Source of the DNA: Chloroflexota bacterium
GTDB lineage: Bacteria > Chloroflexota > Anaerolineae > Anaerolineales > Villigracilaceae
DNA: 64,000 bases
Direction of reading: 5' to 3'
Assembly: GCA_021787595.1 (NCBI GenBank)
Contig: JAJYLQ010000009.1
Location: forward strand, 62,001 to 126,000
Shown here: positions 35,938 to 43,856 of the stretch, one piece after another
Layout of the letters: every line of letters starts with the position of its first letter
Numbering within the stretch: the first letter of the stretch is position 1
The notes under the pieces: model-generated
Database searches by the model: none
What the model was told of the DNA's origin: nothing
What the model saw: the letters and a program-made list of their open reading frames with translations, nothing else
Made by a program: the position numbers and the translations under genes

Positions 35938-37918
35938 GTCCGATCACGAGCAGCATTCCAAAGGCCGCGTGCAGCTGCGCGGTTTCGATGTCAATCCTGG
36001 CAATGGCGCGCTGCTGGCCGCTAATGCCCATCGCAGACGCTTGAACAGCCCGAACCAGCAATGGCAAAGCGAACAATGCGAGCAAACTGGTTACCGGCAA
36101 ATCCTTGAACAGGACTGCGATCACAACGGATAGAAACGCGGCTGTGATAAAGCCGACATAAGCGAGGAAGGACCATCTGCGGCCGATGTGCGCCGCAAAC
36201 GTGCCGATACCGTAACGCGCGTCGTCCGCGATATCGCGCCATTCGTTGCCATGCAAGACAGCCGTGATCAACAAGCCAATCGGAATACTGACAATGAACG
36301 CGTCGATACCCCATGCGCCCGTGATGACATAATACGCGCCGATCACTGTCAATGGGCCCATCAATGTGAAGACCAGTGGAATACCCGCGGCTTTATATTT
36401 AAACTGGAATGGCGGCGCGGTGTATCCATAGCACGCAATCAAACCCAAAACGCCAAGCGCGATCACGGGCCAGCCGCGCACAAAGGCCATGCTGATTCCG
36501 AGAAGCGACGCAAGGCCAAAAATAAAAATGCCCAGCTTGAAGGCTTCGGATTCTTTGATGCGCCCCTTGAGCAAAGTCTGGCTGGCGCGCGGCGAAGTGA
36601 TCGAGTCGACGCCATTGCGGACATCGTAAATCTCGTTGATGATGTTCGCGCCAATTTGCAGCAGGACCGTCGAAGCCAAGGCAATGACGAACATTTGAAG
36701 ATCGAATCTTCCCTGGGCAAAAGCCAGCGCGCCCGCGACAGCCACCGGCGTATATGCGCCCGTTAAACTGAATGGACGCGCGATCTCCGTCCACGCGCTG
36801 AATTTGCGCCAGGCTTTTTCAAACAGATTCAAACGATCCAGCGAATCAGAAGCGACGGTAACACTTTCCTGGATTGCGGCAACGGGAACGGTTTCTTTTA
36901 CGGCCAGCGAGCCGTAAAGCGCGGCCGCTTCCAGAATTGGTTGAATGTGTTCGTCTTCCTGAAGGATTGGCTGGAGGATGGGCGTATCCATGCCGGCCTC
37001 GTTATAGCGCGCGGCGGCTTCGGCCACTTCCTCCGATGTGCCGCACAACATAAAGGCATCCAGCATTTCATCGGGGATCAATTCGGCGGCCTTGTGATAA
37101 TCCTCGGCGCGCCACGCAGCCCCGATTTGATCGCGCAGTTCAGGTTCGAAGCCAGCCTGCTGCAGCGAGAAATTCGAGAGAACGCTCATCATGTAGATGA
37201 CGAACGGCTCGCGCTTGGCCCGATTGAGCGCGGCGCGGCGGGACTTGTCCACGAGCGTGAGCAGATAACCGGCAACGTCCACGGCGTGTTGATCGCGACC
37301 AGCTTCGAGCGAGGTTTTCCGCAATTTAGCGATGAGCCGCTTCAGGTTCGGGATCGATTCGGCGGGTCTCGATAAATAGCCGTCGGCTTTGCGACCGGCC
37401 AATTCCAAAAACGCGGTCCGATACGCGGCGACATAAATCGGAACGCGGTGCACGGGCGGGAACATCGGCTGGATCGGCGGCAGATTCGGCGCCACAGACG
37501 GGATGCGTCCGCCGGCCCACATCGTCCGCAGCAAATCAATCGCCGCGTCGACTCGTTCCACCGCGGCTTCGGGATCATACGGAAGCCCCATTTGCGACAA
37601 TCGAATCGGGATGGTCGTCCCCAGCCCGAGGCGGATGCGGCCCGGAGCCATTTCATCCAACGCCGAAACGGTCATGGCGATCAAAGCCGGATGGCGCGTA
37701 TTCGTGCTGAGCGCGCCGAGGGCGACATCAATATCGGGCACTTGCGCGGCAATCGCCGAGGCGTATGTGACCGCGTCGCGTTCGTATGGCGTATCGTGAA
37801 TCCAAACCGAGTGCAGGCCGCGGCGGCGGGCGTCATCCGCCCAGCGAACAACATCCGAGACTTTGCCGCGTCCGGCAAAACCAATTCCAACAGGCCGGGC
37901 AAGTTCAAACATGGTCAA
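35912..37918 (-). CDS. Fusion: LLM-class flavin oxidoreductase + UbiA prenyltransferase
   Basis: 668 residues in one uninterrupted frame. Residues 1-340 form a luciferase-like (F420/FMN) TIM barrel: VGIGFAGRGKVSDVVRWADD, VALGALSTNTRHPALIAMTV, GRIRLGLGTTIPIRLSQMG and LCGTSEEVAEAAARYNEAG. Residues about 375-668 form a UbiA/MenA membrane prenyltransferase with NIINEIYDVRNGVDS and GNEWRDIADDARYGIGTFAA, both Asp-rich motifs intact, and about eight helices. MenA-type enzymes prenylate quinone precursors. The fusion suggests a redox step linked to prenyl-lipid synthesis. The enzyme substrate is unknown. Confidence 0.9.
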   Translation of the reverse strand: MTMFELARPVGIGFAGRGKVSDVVRWADDARRRGLHSVWIHDTPYERDAVTYASAIAAQVPDIDVALGALSTNTRHPALIAMTVSALDEMAPGRIRLGLGTTIPIRLSQMGLPYDPEAAVERVDAAIDLLRTMWAGGRIPSVAPNLPPIQPMFPPVHRVPIYVAAYRTAFLELAGRKADGYLSRPAESIPNLKRLIAKLRKTSLEAGRDQHAVDVAGYLLTLVDKSRRAALNRAKREPFVIYMMSVLSNFSLQQAGFEPELRDQIGAAWRAEDYHKAAELIPDEMLDAFMLCGTSEEVAEAAARYNEAGMDTPILQPILQEDEHIQPILEAAALYGSLAVKETVPVAAIQESVTVASDSLDRLNLFEKAWRKFSAWTEIARPFSLTGAYTPVAVAGALAFAQGRFDLQMFVIALASTVLLQIGANIINEIYDVRNGVDSITSPRASQTLLKGRIKESEAFKLGIFIFGLASLLGISMAFVRGWPVIALGVLGLIACYGYTAPPFQFKYKAAGIPLVFTLMGPLTVIGAYYVITGAWGIDAFIVSIPIGLLITAVLHGNEWRDIADDARYGIGTFAAHIGRRWSFLAYVGFITAAFLSVVIAVLFKDLPVTSLLALFALPLLVRAVQASAMGISGQQRAIARIDIETAQLHAAFGMLLVIGLALGGVRG

Positions 37919-37988
37919 CTCCTTCCAATAATGCGCCGATTATATGACGCAGCAAAACGGCAGACAAATGACAAAAGTCATCAAAGAA

Positions 37989-38167
37989 TAGTATTACAGC
38001 GCAAAGTTAGAGTTTTGAGGGTTCTGCTCATGGCTTTTCTACCGTTTTCGCCCTCATCCCCACCCCTTCCCCCGAATGGGGAAGGGAGTCTCCTCTCCCT
38101 TCGGGAGAGGGAAAGGGTGAGGGAGAATTGGCAGGGAACGATTGCTCGACCTTGCGCTGTAATGATA
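37989..38167. mobile_element. Miniature inverted-repeat element R5, copy 1
   Basis: ATTACAGCGCAA at 37993 on and TTGCGCTGTAAT ending at 38163 are inverted ends. The interior carries an R3-like palindrome pair (CCCTTCCCCGAATGGGGAAGG type and CTCTCCCTTCGGGAGAG). It is about 95% identical by eye to copy 2 at 51449-51627, with both copies 171 bases between the same end points. No transposase is coded. Confidence 0.85.
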
Positions 38168-38222
38168 GGAGAATACCTTGTAATTTTTTCTGCGCGTGCC
38201 ATCACGAATTTGGGAGGGCACG

Positions 38223-38562
38223 ATGAACAAAACTTTGAAACAAACTTTGTTCTGGGCGCCGCGCATCGCGGGCATCCCGTTCATTTTGTTTCTGAGCCTG
38301 TTTGCGCTGGATATCTTTGGACAGGGTTATAGTTTCTGGGAAACCATCGTCGGACTATTCATGCACTTGATCCCCTCGATCATTCTGGCCATCGCGGTTG
38401 CATTAGCCTGGCTGGGAATGGATCGGCGCGGCAATCTTTTACGTTGCCACCGCGCGCGGATTTCCGTGGAGCGTTTACGCACTGATTGCGGGAATTCCGT
38501 TTGTGGTCAGTGCTTTGTTTTTGATAGTATGGTTTTATAGGAAAGAAATCATCACTCAATGA
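38223..38562 (+). pseudogene. Small membrane protein gene with a frameshift
   Basis: From ATG 38223 the frame gives MNKTLKQTLFWAPRIAGIPF and two membrane segments, then loses sense near 38405. Reading the other frame from there restores WEWIGAAIFYVATARGFPWS, then VYALIAGIPFVVSALFLIVW and a stop at 38560-38562. The two parts together make a normal four-segment protein of about 112 residues. A one-base change near CTGGCTGGGAATGG explains it. It may be a real mutation or a sequencing error. Confidence 0.75.
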
Positions 38563-38714
38563 AATACGAGTTTGCGAAGAGGACGATTAGCAGACATAAA
38601 TTGACCCGCGTAAAAATTTTTTCAAATTATAATTTCTCTGCCATAACCCAAGCCGTATTCTCCCCGGCTTCGATGTCCACGATTGTATTGAATGGAAATA
38701 ATGCCGCAATCTGG
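38563..38714. other. Intergenic stretch at the edge of the toxin-antitoxin island
   Basis: The minus strand codes an orphan fragment QIAALFPFNTIVDIEAGENT followed by a short tail and stop near 38626, with no start codon. It looks like a gene remnant of unknown origin. Confidence 0.35.
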
Positions 38715-39160
38715 TCACGACAAATTTTCCAGATCAGCTAAATCCTTGTGCCGTCCCGCCGCTTTTTTATTGGCTTTGAGATGAGGCAGGTCAATGATGC
38801 TGACCCCAATGCCATCCAATATGTCTGTGATTCGACTGGCGTAACATTCATCGAATTCGACTCCTGATATGCCCGCTGAGATCTCGAGCCGCATCGGAGG
38901 ATGCCCCATGCGGATGATTTTGTTTTTCTGAAGAAAAGGATCAGGAGTCAAGTCTGGATGGTCAAACCCGAATTCCTTTAATGCCGCGACCATCTTTTGG
39001 ACGTTATCGGGATGGAGGGCAATCCAAATATCCATATCGCCTGTGGCACGCGAATAGCCATGATATCCAACCGCGTATCCCCGATCAAAAGATATCTAAC
39101 GCCTTTCTCGCTCAGTAATTTCAAAAACTCTTTGAAGTCGAGCGGCAGATTTATTTCCAT
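38715..39160 (-). pseudogene. Nucleotidyltransferase gene with a frameshift
   Basis: The start MEINLPLDFKEFLKLLSEKG, then VRYLLIG, is in one frame. The remainder, YAVGYHGYSRATGDMDIWIA and onward to LENLS, is in the next. The junction is at a run of four G (about 39085), so loss of one G would explain it. GGYAVGYHGYSRATGDMDIW is the nucleotidyltransferase core of AbiEii/DUF6036-type toxins. The gene before it (39096-39311) is the usual small partner. It is either decayed or mis-sequenced. Confidence 0.8.
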
Positions 39161-39311
39161 AGTTGATCCTTCGGAGGATTTCTATCTGTGCCAGACGCTC
39201 TTGCGGAGTCTTTGCAGGCCAATAAGACTTCTCATCCGAATCATCCATCAAGGATGTAATCAAAATCGCTTTGCGGTTTATTTTGAAATTGGTTATGAAA
39301 ATGCGATCCAT
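39096..39311 (-). CDS. Small partner protein of the nucleotidyltransferase
   Basis: 71 residues starting MDRIFITNFKINRKAI. It contains WPAKTPQERLAQIEILRRIN and RLQRVFEI, the pattern of small proteins coded just before DUF6036-type nucleotidyltransferases. It overlaps the next gene by 65 bases in another frame. The likely role is antitoxin or accessory protein. This frame is intact while its partner is frameshifted. Confidence 0.7.
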   Translation of the reverse strand: MDRIFITNFKINRKAILITSLMDDSDEKSYWPAKTPQERLAQIEILRRINYGNKSAARLQRVFEITERERR

Positions 39312-39375
39312 GGGTTAATTATGCTCTGTAAAGCATGGTCTCATTAATACTGAGAGCGGCTCCGATGTTCACTTT

Positions 39376-39828
39376 TTACGGCAGATAAAATTCATCCTTG
39401 AACTTTTGAAGCAAGTCGCCAAGTGTGCCGATTTCAAATGGAAGATGAATGGTTGCTTTCGATTTTAGAAAATGTTCCTTGTCATGTGTCACAAACCAAT
39501 CCGCTTTTGCGTGAATGGCTTCGGCAAGCGCGCGCGCATCGGCAGCATACGCAATCTCTCGTCGAGCCGACTCGATTTGTTTCGATGTTGGTGCGGAAAC
39601 TGTCTGCACTTTTCCAATTTCCAATAATTGCGCCAGCAAAGGCAGCGAGGCGGGCGCTTTTCTGCGGACAACTTCATCCGCTTCACGTAAAACGTTGGGG
39701 CCGATTATCAGTTCCAGCAACTCTGCTTCCCCCAATAAAAATAATTTACGCGCTCCGCCCGTTGGCGAAAGCACGGCGGCAAACAACACACTCGTATCCA
39801 GAAAAACCTTAACGCTTTTTCGAGTCAT
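39376..39828 (-). CDS. PIN-domain ribonuclease toxin
   Basis: 150 residues. Acidic PIN residues are visible in VFLDTSVLFAAVLSPTGGAR (Asp near residue 11), EADEVVRR, DARALAEAIHAKADWFVTHD and the final HDKEHF. The family consists of toxin RNases, here of the PilT type. The start overlaps the end of the AbrB-like antitoxin gene by 20 bases. This is the only toxin of the island that looks intact. Confidence 0.88.
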   Translation of the reverse strand: MTRKSVKVFLDTSVLFAAVLSPTGGARKLFLLGEAELLELIIGPNVLREADEVVRRKAPASLPLLAQLLEIGKVQTVSAPTSKQIESARREIAYAADARALAEAIHAKADWFVTHDKEHFLKSKATIHLPFEIGTLGDLLQKFKDEFYLP

Positions 39829-40078
39829 ATTCGGCTCGGACGCCGCGCAACGTCTTCAACATGGATTCAAGCGTTTCTCCGGATTCGCGCCATTCACCGG
39901 CTAATTTGTCAGCAATCTCATCCACGCGTGAACGCCGCGGACTCATCACAAAGACGCCATCGCCGAGATTAATCAACGTCAGCGTATCGCCCTCGTCAAT
40001 GCGATTTTGTTCGCGCAGTTCCTTTGGCAAGGTAATTACACCGCGCTGAACCACTTGGACCTTGAACGTGTTGCTCAT
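39809..40078 (-). CDS. AbrB/SpoVT-family antitoxin
   Basis: 89 residues. The swapped-hairpin DNA-binding domain is VVQRGVITLPKELREQNRID with EGDTLTLINLGDGVFVMSP. The C-terminal part should bind the PIN toxin coded next. A perfect 13-base inverted repeat lies 12 bases before its start and is the likely autoregulatory operator. Confidence 0.9.
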   Translation of the reverse strand: MSNTFKVQVVQRGVITLPKELREQNRIDEGDTLTLINLGDGVFVMSPRRSRVDEIADKLAGEWRESGETLESMLKTLRGVRAEYDSKKR

Positions 40079-40081
40079 TTT

Positions 40082-40125
40082 TGCTCCTGTCTGATTATCT
40101 GATTTTCAGTATATCAGATAATCAG
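40082..40125 (-). promoter_or_regulatory. Operator/promoter of the AbrB-PIN toxin-antitoxin operon
   Basis: CTGATTATCTGAT (40091-40103) and ATCAGATAATCAG (40113-40125) form a perfect inverted repeat with a 9-base centre. Read on the minus strand, the centre contains TATACT, a -10 element, and AGGAGC lies just before the ATG. A repressor on the repeat would cover the promoter. Confidence 0.7.
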
Positions 40126-40237
40126 CGTCCGCCAAGAGCAGATTGCGCTTCACCCCCCCGAATCGACTCCACTGCCGCAAACGAGGCTTTCTCACACTTT
40201 ACTTGATAAATTCCTTTTATCAAAATATCCCTAATTG

Positions 40238-40603
40238 CTATCCCAGGAACTTCCTCACCGTTTGCGCGGCCTTGAAGGCAATAGCAGCTTCATCCTTATC
40301 TGCCTCGACTCCCGGATAACGAACATCAACTGAGAACCGTTCGAGCTCTTTCAAATCGGACAAAAGAATTTCCAAACTTGGTTCCACTTCTTTACACAGC
40401 TTGAGAAGTTCGAGCAGTTTGTGAATCTTTGGAATATCCTGATTGTGTTCCTGCAAATACGCCTTGAGATATTTTTAGGCGCATTGCTGGGCGTGAAAGC
40501 ATGCCGCATCATAGACAGGATGTTTGCGGGCGCGGAACATTTTCTGCGCTACAATAAAATCGCCTTCCGCCTTTTGTACCCACTCAGCGGTGAGAGACTT
40601 CAT
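40238..40603 (-). pseudogene. HEPN-domain toxin gene with an in-frame stop
   Basis: From ATG 40603 the frame gives MKSLTAEWVQKAEGDFIVAQ and CFHAQQCA, then TAA at codon 43 (40475-40477), then KYLKAYLQEHNQDIPKIHKL to the normal end. The family has Glu at that position (QQCAEKYLKAYL), so GAA has become TAA. The gene overlaps the MNT antitoxin gene by 20 bases. HEPN toxins cut RNA; this copy cannot be made full length. The downstream ATG-less part (72 residues) might still be translated from an internal start. Confidence 0.85.
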
Positions 40604-40946
40604 ACAACACCTTGCCCTGCGTTGTAATTTCCTTCAAAAAAGAATCTCCCAATGCAATGCGGTTCGCTAAATTCTTTGGCGTGCGGACGATCAAATCCAA
40701 TCCAAACAGATCTCGTTCAAGACTCTGATCAATAAGCAAGGCTTGCTTCATTTCTTTCAACGAGGTTTCCATCACAATGAGCAAATCCACATCGCTTTCG
40801 GGGCGCGGATTGCCGCGCGCATACGAACCAAACAAAATGATTTTCTGCGGATGGAATTTTTCCACAATCTGACGCACGATCTCGTCAATTGCCTTTTTGG
40901 GGATGCGCTTGCGTTCGTAAATGGATGGAACAGGGATAACTGTCAT
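40584..40946 (-). CDS. MNT-type nucleotidyltransferase antitoxin
   Basis: 120 residues. KIILFGSYARGNPRPESDVD followed by LLIVME is the minimal nucleotidyltransferase motif GS-X9-DxD of MNT proteins. These neutralise HEPN toxins by adding AMP to them. The partner HEPN gene directly downstream carries a stop codon. The MNT frame is intact. Confidence 0.9.
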   Translation of the reverse strand: MTVIPVPSIYERKRIPKKAIDEIVRQIVEKFHPQKIILFGSYARGNPRPESDVDLLIVMETSLKEMKQALLIDQSLERDLFGLDLIVRTPKNLANRIALGDSFLKEITTQGKVLYEVSHR

Positions 40947-40984
40947 TTGCTGATACTTTCATAAAAATTATAGCATGGTCAATT

Positions 40985-43807
40985 TTACTTTTTCGAGGCT
41001 TTCTTTGCATTAGCTGGTTTCTTCGCCGCGCTTTTCTTCTCAGCTTTTGCTTTCACAGCCCTTTTCTTTGCAACAGACTTCTTCACAATCTCTTTTTGCG
41101 TTTTACGTTTTGCGCCTTTCTTCGCTGCCGTTTTCTTCCTCGGCTTCTTCACCTTCTCAACTTCTTTCTTCTCACTTTCCACTTTGACCCCAAGCATCTC
41201 CTCCCACTTCTTCTCCATAGACTCCACACCCGCACCACTCAAAACGTCATGTACCACTTTCCACTCACTATCTTCCACGAATCTCCAATCCATGAACACG
41301 TGATGCTGATACGCATTCAATTCAACATACAAGCCTTTTTGCCAGAGTTCCTCACACGAGCGGATGTATTCCAAGTGTGTGACGTAATCTTTGAAAATGA
41401 CATAACCTTCAAACGGCAAACTTAATCCCTCAGCAAGAGACTTCTGCCGCAAGTCGCCGGTGCGCTTATAGAGATACGCGGCGGAGTTTTTGATCCAGCC
41501 GCGCACATCGGAGAAGCGATTGTTGTAAAGAATCAGTCCGCGTTCATCGCCGTGACAATTGGAATAAGCAAAAACATTTTCATCCACGCTGCCGTTGTCG
41601 GTGAAAAGATCGTAGAGAAAGAACTGTTCCACGTCCGCGAACAGGTATCGGCGGTGAAGGAGCGGGAAAATTTTCCACTCGTGGCCGCGGATCAAACCCT
41701 CGTTGGGCGTTTCGTCCCATTTTGGCATTCGAAATTCCATCCCATATTTTTCGTGGAAGCCTTCGATCTGTCCGTGGCCGAACATCGGCAGGCCGGGCAA
41801 TGTCGCAAGCACGGTCGCGACGCCGAAATATTTGTCGCCGTTACCAAATTGCTCGACCGCAGTTTTCTCGTCGGGGTTGTTCATGAAGTTGACGTAACGT
41901 TTGAGAATTTGCGGATCGAACTCGAGCGTGTTCTTGATCGCCATGCGATACTTGGCATTGTCTTCGTCGCGCAGCATGTGCATGAACGCCGAGTTGTACA
42001 CGCGGTGCATTCCGAGCGTGCGAACGAAATAACCTTCCATCAACCAGAACGCTTCCGCGAGCAGCAACGTATCCGGGACTTCCGCCGCGACGCGATCCAC
42101 AACCTCGCGCCAGAACTCATTCGGGATTTTCGCGTCGAACTCGGACCGGGACATTCCATGCTCGGCCCTCGACGGGATCGCGCCGCCGGAACCAAGTTCC
42201 GGGAACCACAAACGCTCGATGTGCTTCTTCGCCAGCGTCATCGCCGCGTCGAAACGGATGATGGGAAAATTGCGCGCCACGTGCAAAATGGTTTGAATGA
42301 CGGCCTCGCGAACTTCCGCTTTTGAATAATCAAGCTGCGCGGTATCGTTCCACGGAAATGACGTGCCGTCGTTGCCATGATAGATATATTTCGTTTGACC
42401 CGTTCCGTAGTTATAGTACTTGAAGACCACTGACGCGTCGGAATGATTGTAGTAATGATCTTCAATCATCACCGCGCCGCGCGAGTCGTCGGAAAGATTT
42501 TCGGAATTGAATGTGTAAGAAGGATACGGCAGATGATCCAGAGACAAAAACCAATCAGGATGCTCGATGACCCAATTCGAGTCAATGCCCATGTGATTCG
42601 GAACCATGTCCGCCGAAAGACGGATACCGCGCGCCCAGGCGCGTCCGCGCAGGTGGTTGAGCGCGTCCCAGCCGCCAAGGTCACTGGCGATATCATAAGA
42701 ATAAAGCGAATACGCCGAAGCGACTGCGTCATCCTGTCCCATGCGCTGTTTGATCTTCTGTGAAGCGCGGCTGCGTTCCCACAGACCGATCAGCCACAAA
42801 CCCGTAAAACCGCGGTCGCGCAGCAAATCCAATTCTTCATCGGGAATTTGATCGAGCGTTTTGATCCAGCGTTGGTATTTGCGCGAAAGTTGTTCCAGCC
42901 AAACGTACGTGTTCTTCGCCATCAACACCAGACGCGGCATCCAGTCACTGTCGGCACTATAACGTTCGTACTCCGGCTCGCCGCGGAAATCCGGCAATGG
43001 CTCCGCGCCGTGAAAATCGCCGTGCCCATGCTGGCGCATGACTTCCTCGCGCACAAAGTCCATGGCGCGCAGAATGCGGCTGATGATGTCCTCGCCGAGG
43101 ATCGCGCCCCACTTATCGAGCAGGAATTGCAATTGACCTTCGAGGGAATACGGCGAAGCTTTGCTTGGAGCAGTCAGGATCTCATACAACGTATCGCCGC
43201 CGCCCGCACCGTTGACCATACGCGGCTGATTGGCAAGGAAATTGCCGAGCAGTGAAATCGAATCAACATAAGCTGTCTGACGCAAAACCGAATCGTCGAA
43301 CAATTCCTTATAAGTTTGCGCAGCGGGATTGTTGTTGGTGATGTTCAACAACAACATTTCTTCCAATGTTATGGCCCTCACCCACGCTTCGCGGCCCTCT
43401 CCCAGGTTTGGGAGAGGAGCTGGGGTGAGGGAAAGATACCCCTGCACCGTCATCTCGCCGCGATAAACCGGCATAGGCGGAAATTCATCCGTGAATTTGA
43501 ATAATGTTTCTTCCAGCCGCGCGCCCAGATTGGATTGCAAAGACTCCAAAGCGCGCGTCATCACGCCGGGATTCTGTTTCTCGTGTTGGCGGATGATCAA
43601 ATGCAGGATCTCATCAATTAGTCCAAGCGCGTAAATGTCGGAGGCGGGGACGGCGCGTCCGCTGACGGCGTAGATTCGCTCCGTTAAACGGCGCGCCGCC
43701 CCAAAATCCGAAAGAACGACGCGGCCATCCGTCGCAAAAATCGATTCGTTAAATTGATATTTTTGCCGCGCACGCCGCGAGATATGAAATTCAAAAGGAA
43801 TGTCCAT
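40985..43807 (-). CDS. GH13 alpha-amylase family protein with H1-like basic tail
   Basis: About 940 residues. An N-terminal region (about 320 residues, starting FHISRRARQKYQFNESIF) precedes the GH13 barrel: ADMVPNHMGID, IIRFDAAMTLAKKH (nucleophile), LLLAEAFW (acid/base) and FMNNPDEKTA. The last 60 residues are a Lys/Ala repeat like histone H1 (KKSVAKKRAVKAKAEKKSAA). Residues about 125-144 (TPAPLPNLGEGREAW) are coded by an R3 repeat. ATG 43807 is chosen over 43825, and neither has a good ribosome site. Confidence 0.88.
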   Translation of the reverse strand: MDIPFEFHISRRARQKYQFNESIFATDGRVVLSDFGAARRLTERIYAVSGRAVPASDIYALGLIDEILHLIIRQHEKQNPGVMTRALESLQSNLGARLEETLFKFTDEFPPMPVYRGEMTVQGYLSLTPAPLPNLGEGREAWVRAITLEEMLLLNITNNNPAAQTYKELFDDSVLRQTAYVDSISLLGNFLANQPRMVNGAGGGDTLYEILTAPSKASPYSLEGQLQFLLDKWGAILGEDIISRILRAMDFVREEVMRQHGHGDFHGAEPLPDFRGEPEYERYSADSDWMPRLVLMAKNTYVWLEQLSRKYQRWIKTLDQIPDEELDLLRDRGFTGLWLIGLWERSRASQKIKQRMGQDDAVASAYSLYSYDIASDLGGWDALNHLRGRAWARGIRLSADMVPNHMGIDSNWVIEHPDWFLSLDHLPYPSYTFNSENLSDDSRGAVMIEDHYYNHSDASVVFKYYNYGTGQTKYIYHGNDGTSFPWNDTAQLDYSKAEVREAVIQTILHVARNFPIIRFDAAMTLAKKHIERLWFPELGSGGAIPSRAEHGMSRSEFDAKIPNEFWREVVDRVAAEVPDTLLLAEAFWLMEGYFVRTLGMHRVYNSAFMHMLRDEDNAKYRMAIKNTLEFDPQILKRYVNFMNNPDEKTAVEQFGNGDKYFGVATVLATLPGLPMFGHGQIEGFHEKYGMEFRMPKWDETPNEGLIRGHEWKIFPLLHRRYLFADVEQFFLYDLFTDNGSVDENVFAYSNCHGDERGLILYNNRFSDVRGWIKNSAAYLYKRTGDLRQKSLAEGLSLPFEGYVIFKDYVTHLEYIRSCEELWQKGLYVELNAYQHHVFMDWRFVEDSEWKVVHDVLSGAGVESMEKKWEEMLGVKVESEKKEVEKVKKPRKKTAAKKGAKRKTQKEIVKKSVAKKRAVKAKAEKKSAAKKPANAKKASKK
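43375..43431. repeat. R3 repeat inserted in frame in the GH13 gene
   Basis: CCCTCACCC and GGGTGAGGG ends with CCTCTCCCAGGTTTGGGAGA inside. It is translated in the GH13 frame as a Pro/Leu-rich loop. Confidence 0.75.
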
Positions 43808-43856
43808 GCGCCTATGATATACCATTTGCAGAATTCAGGTATACTTTCGTCATCAC

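Noticed and set aside
37448-38332. 294-codon plus-strand frame running through the R5 element
   Set aside because: It overlaps the LLM domain on the other strand and reads through repeat DNA; no start signal or motif.
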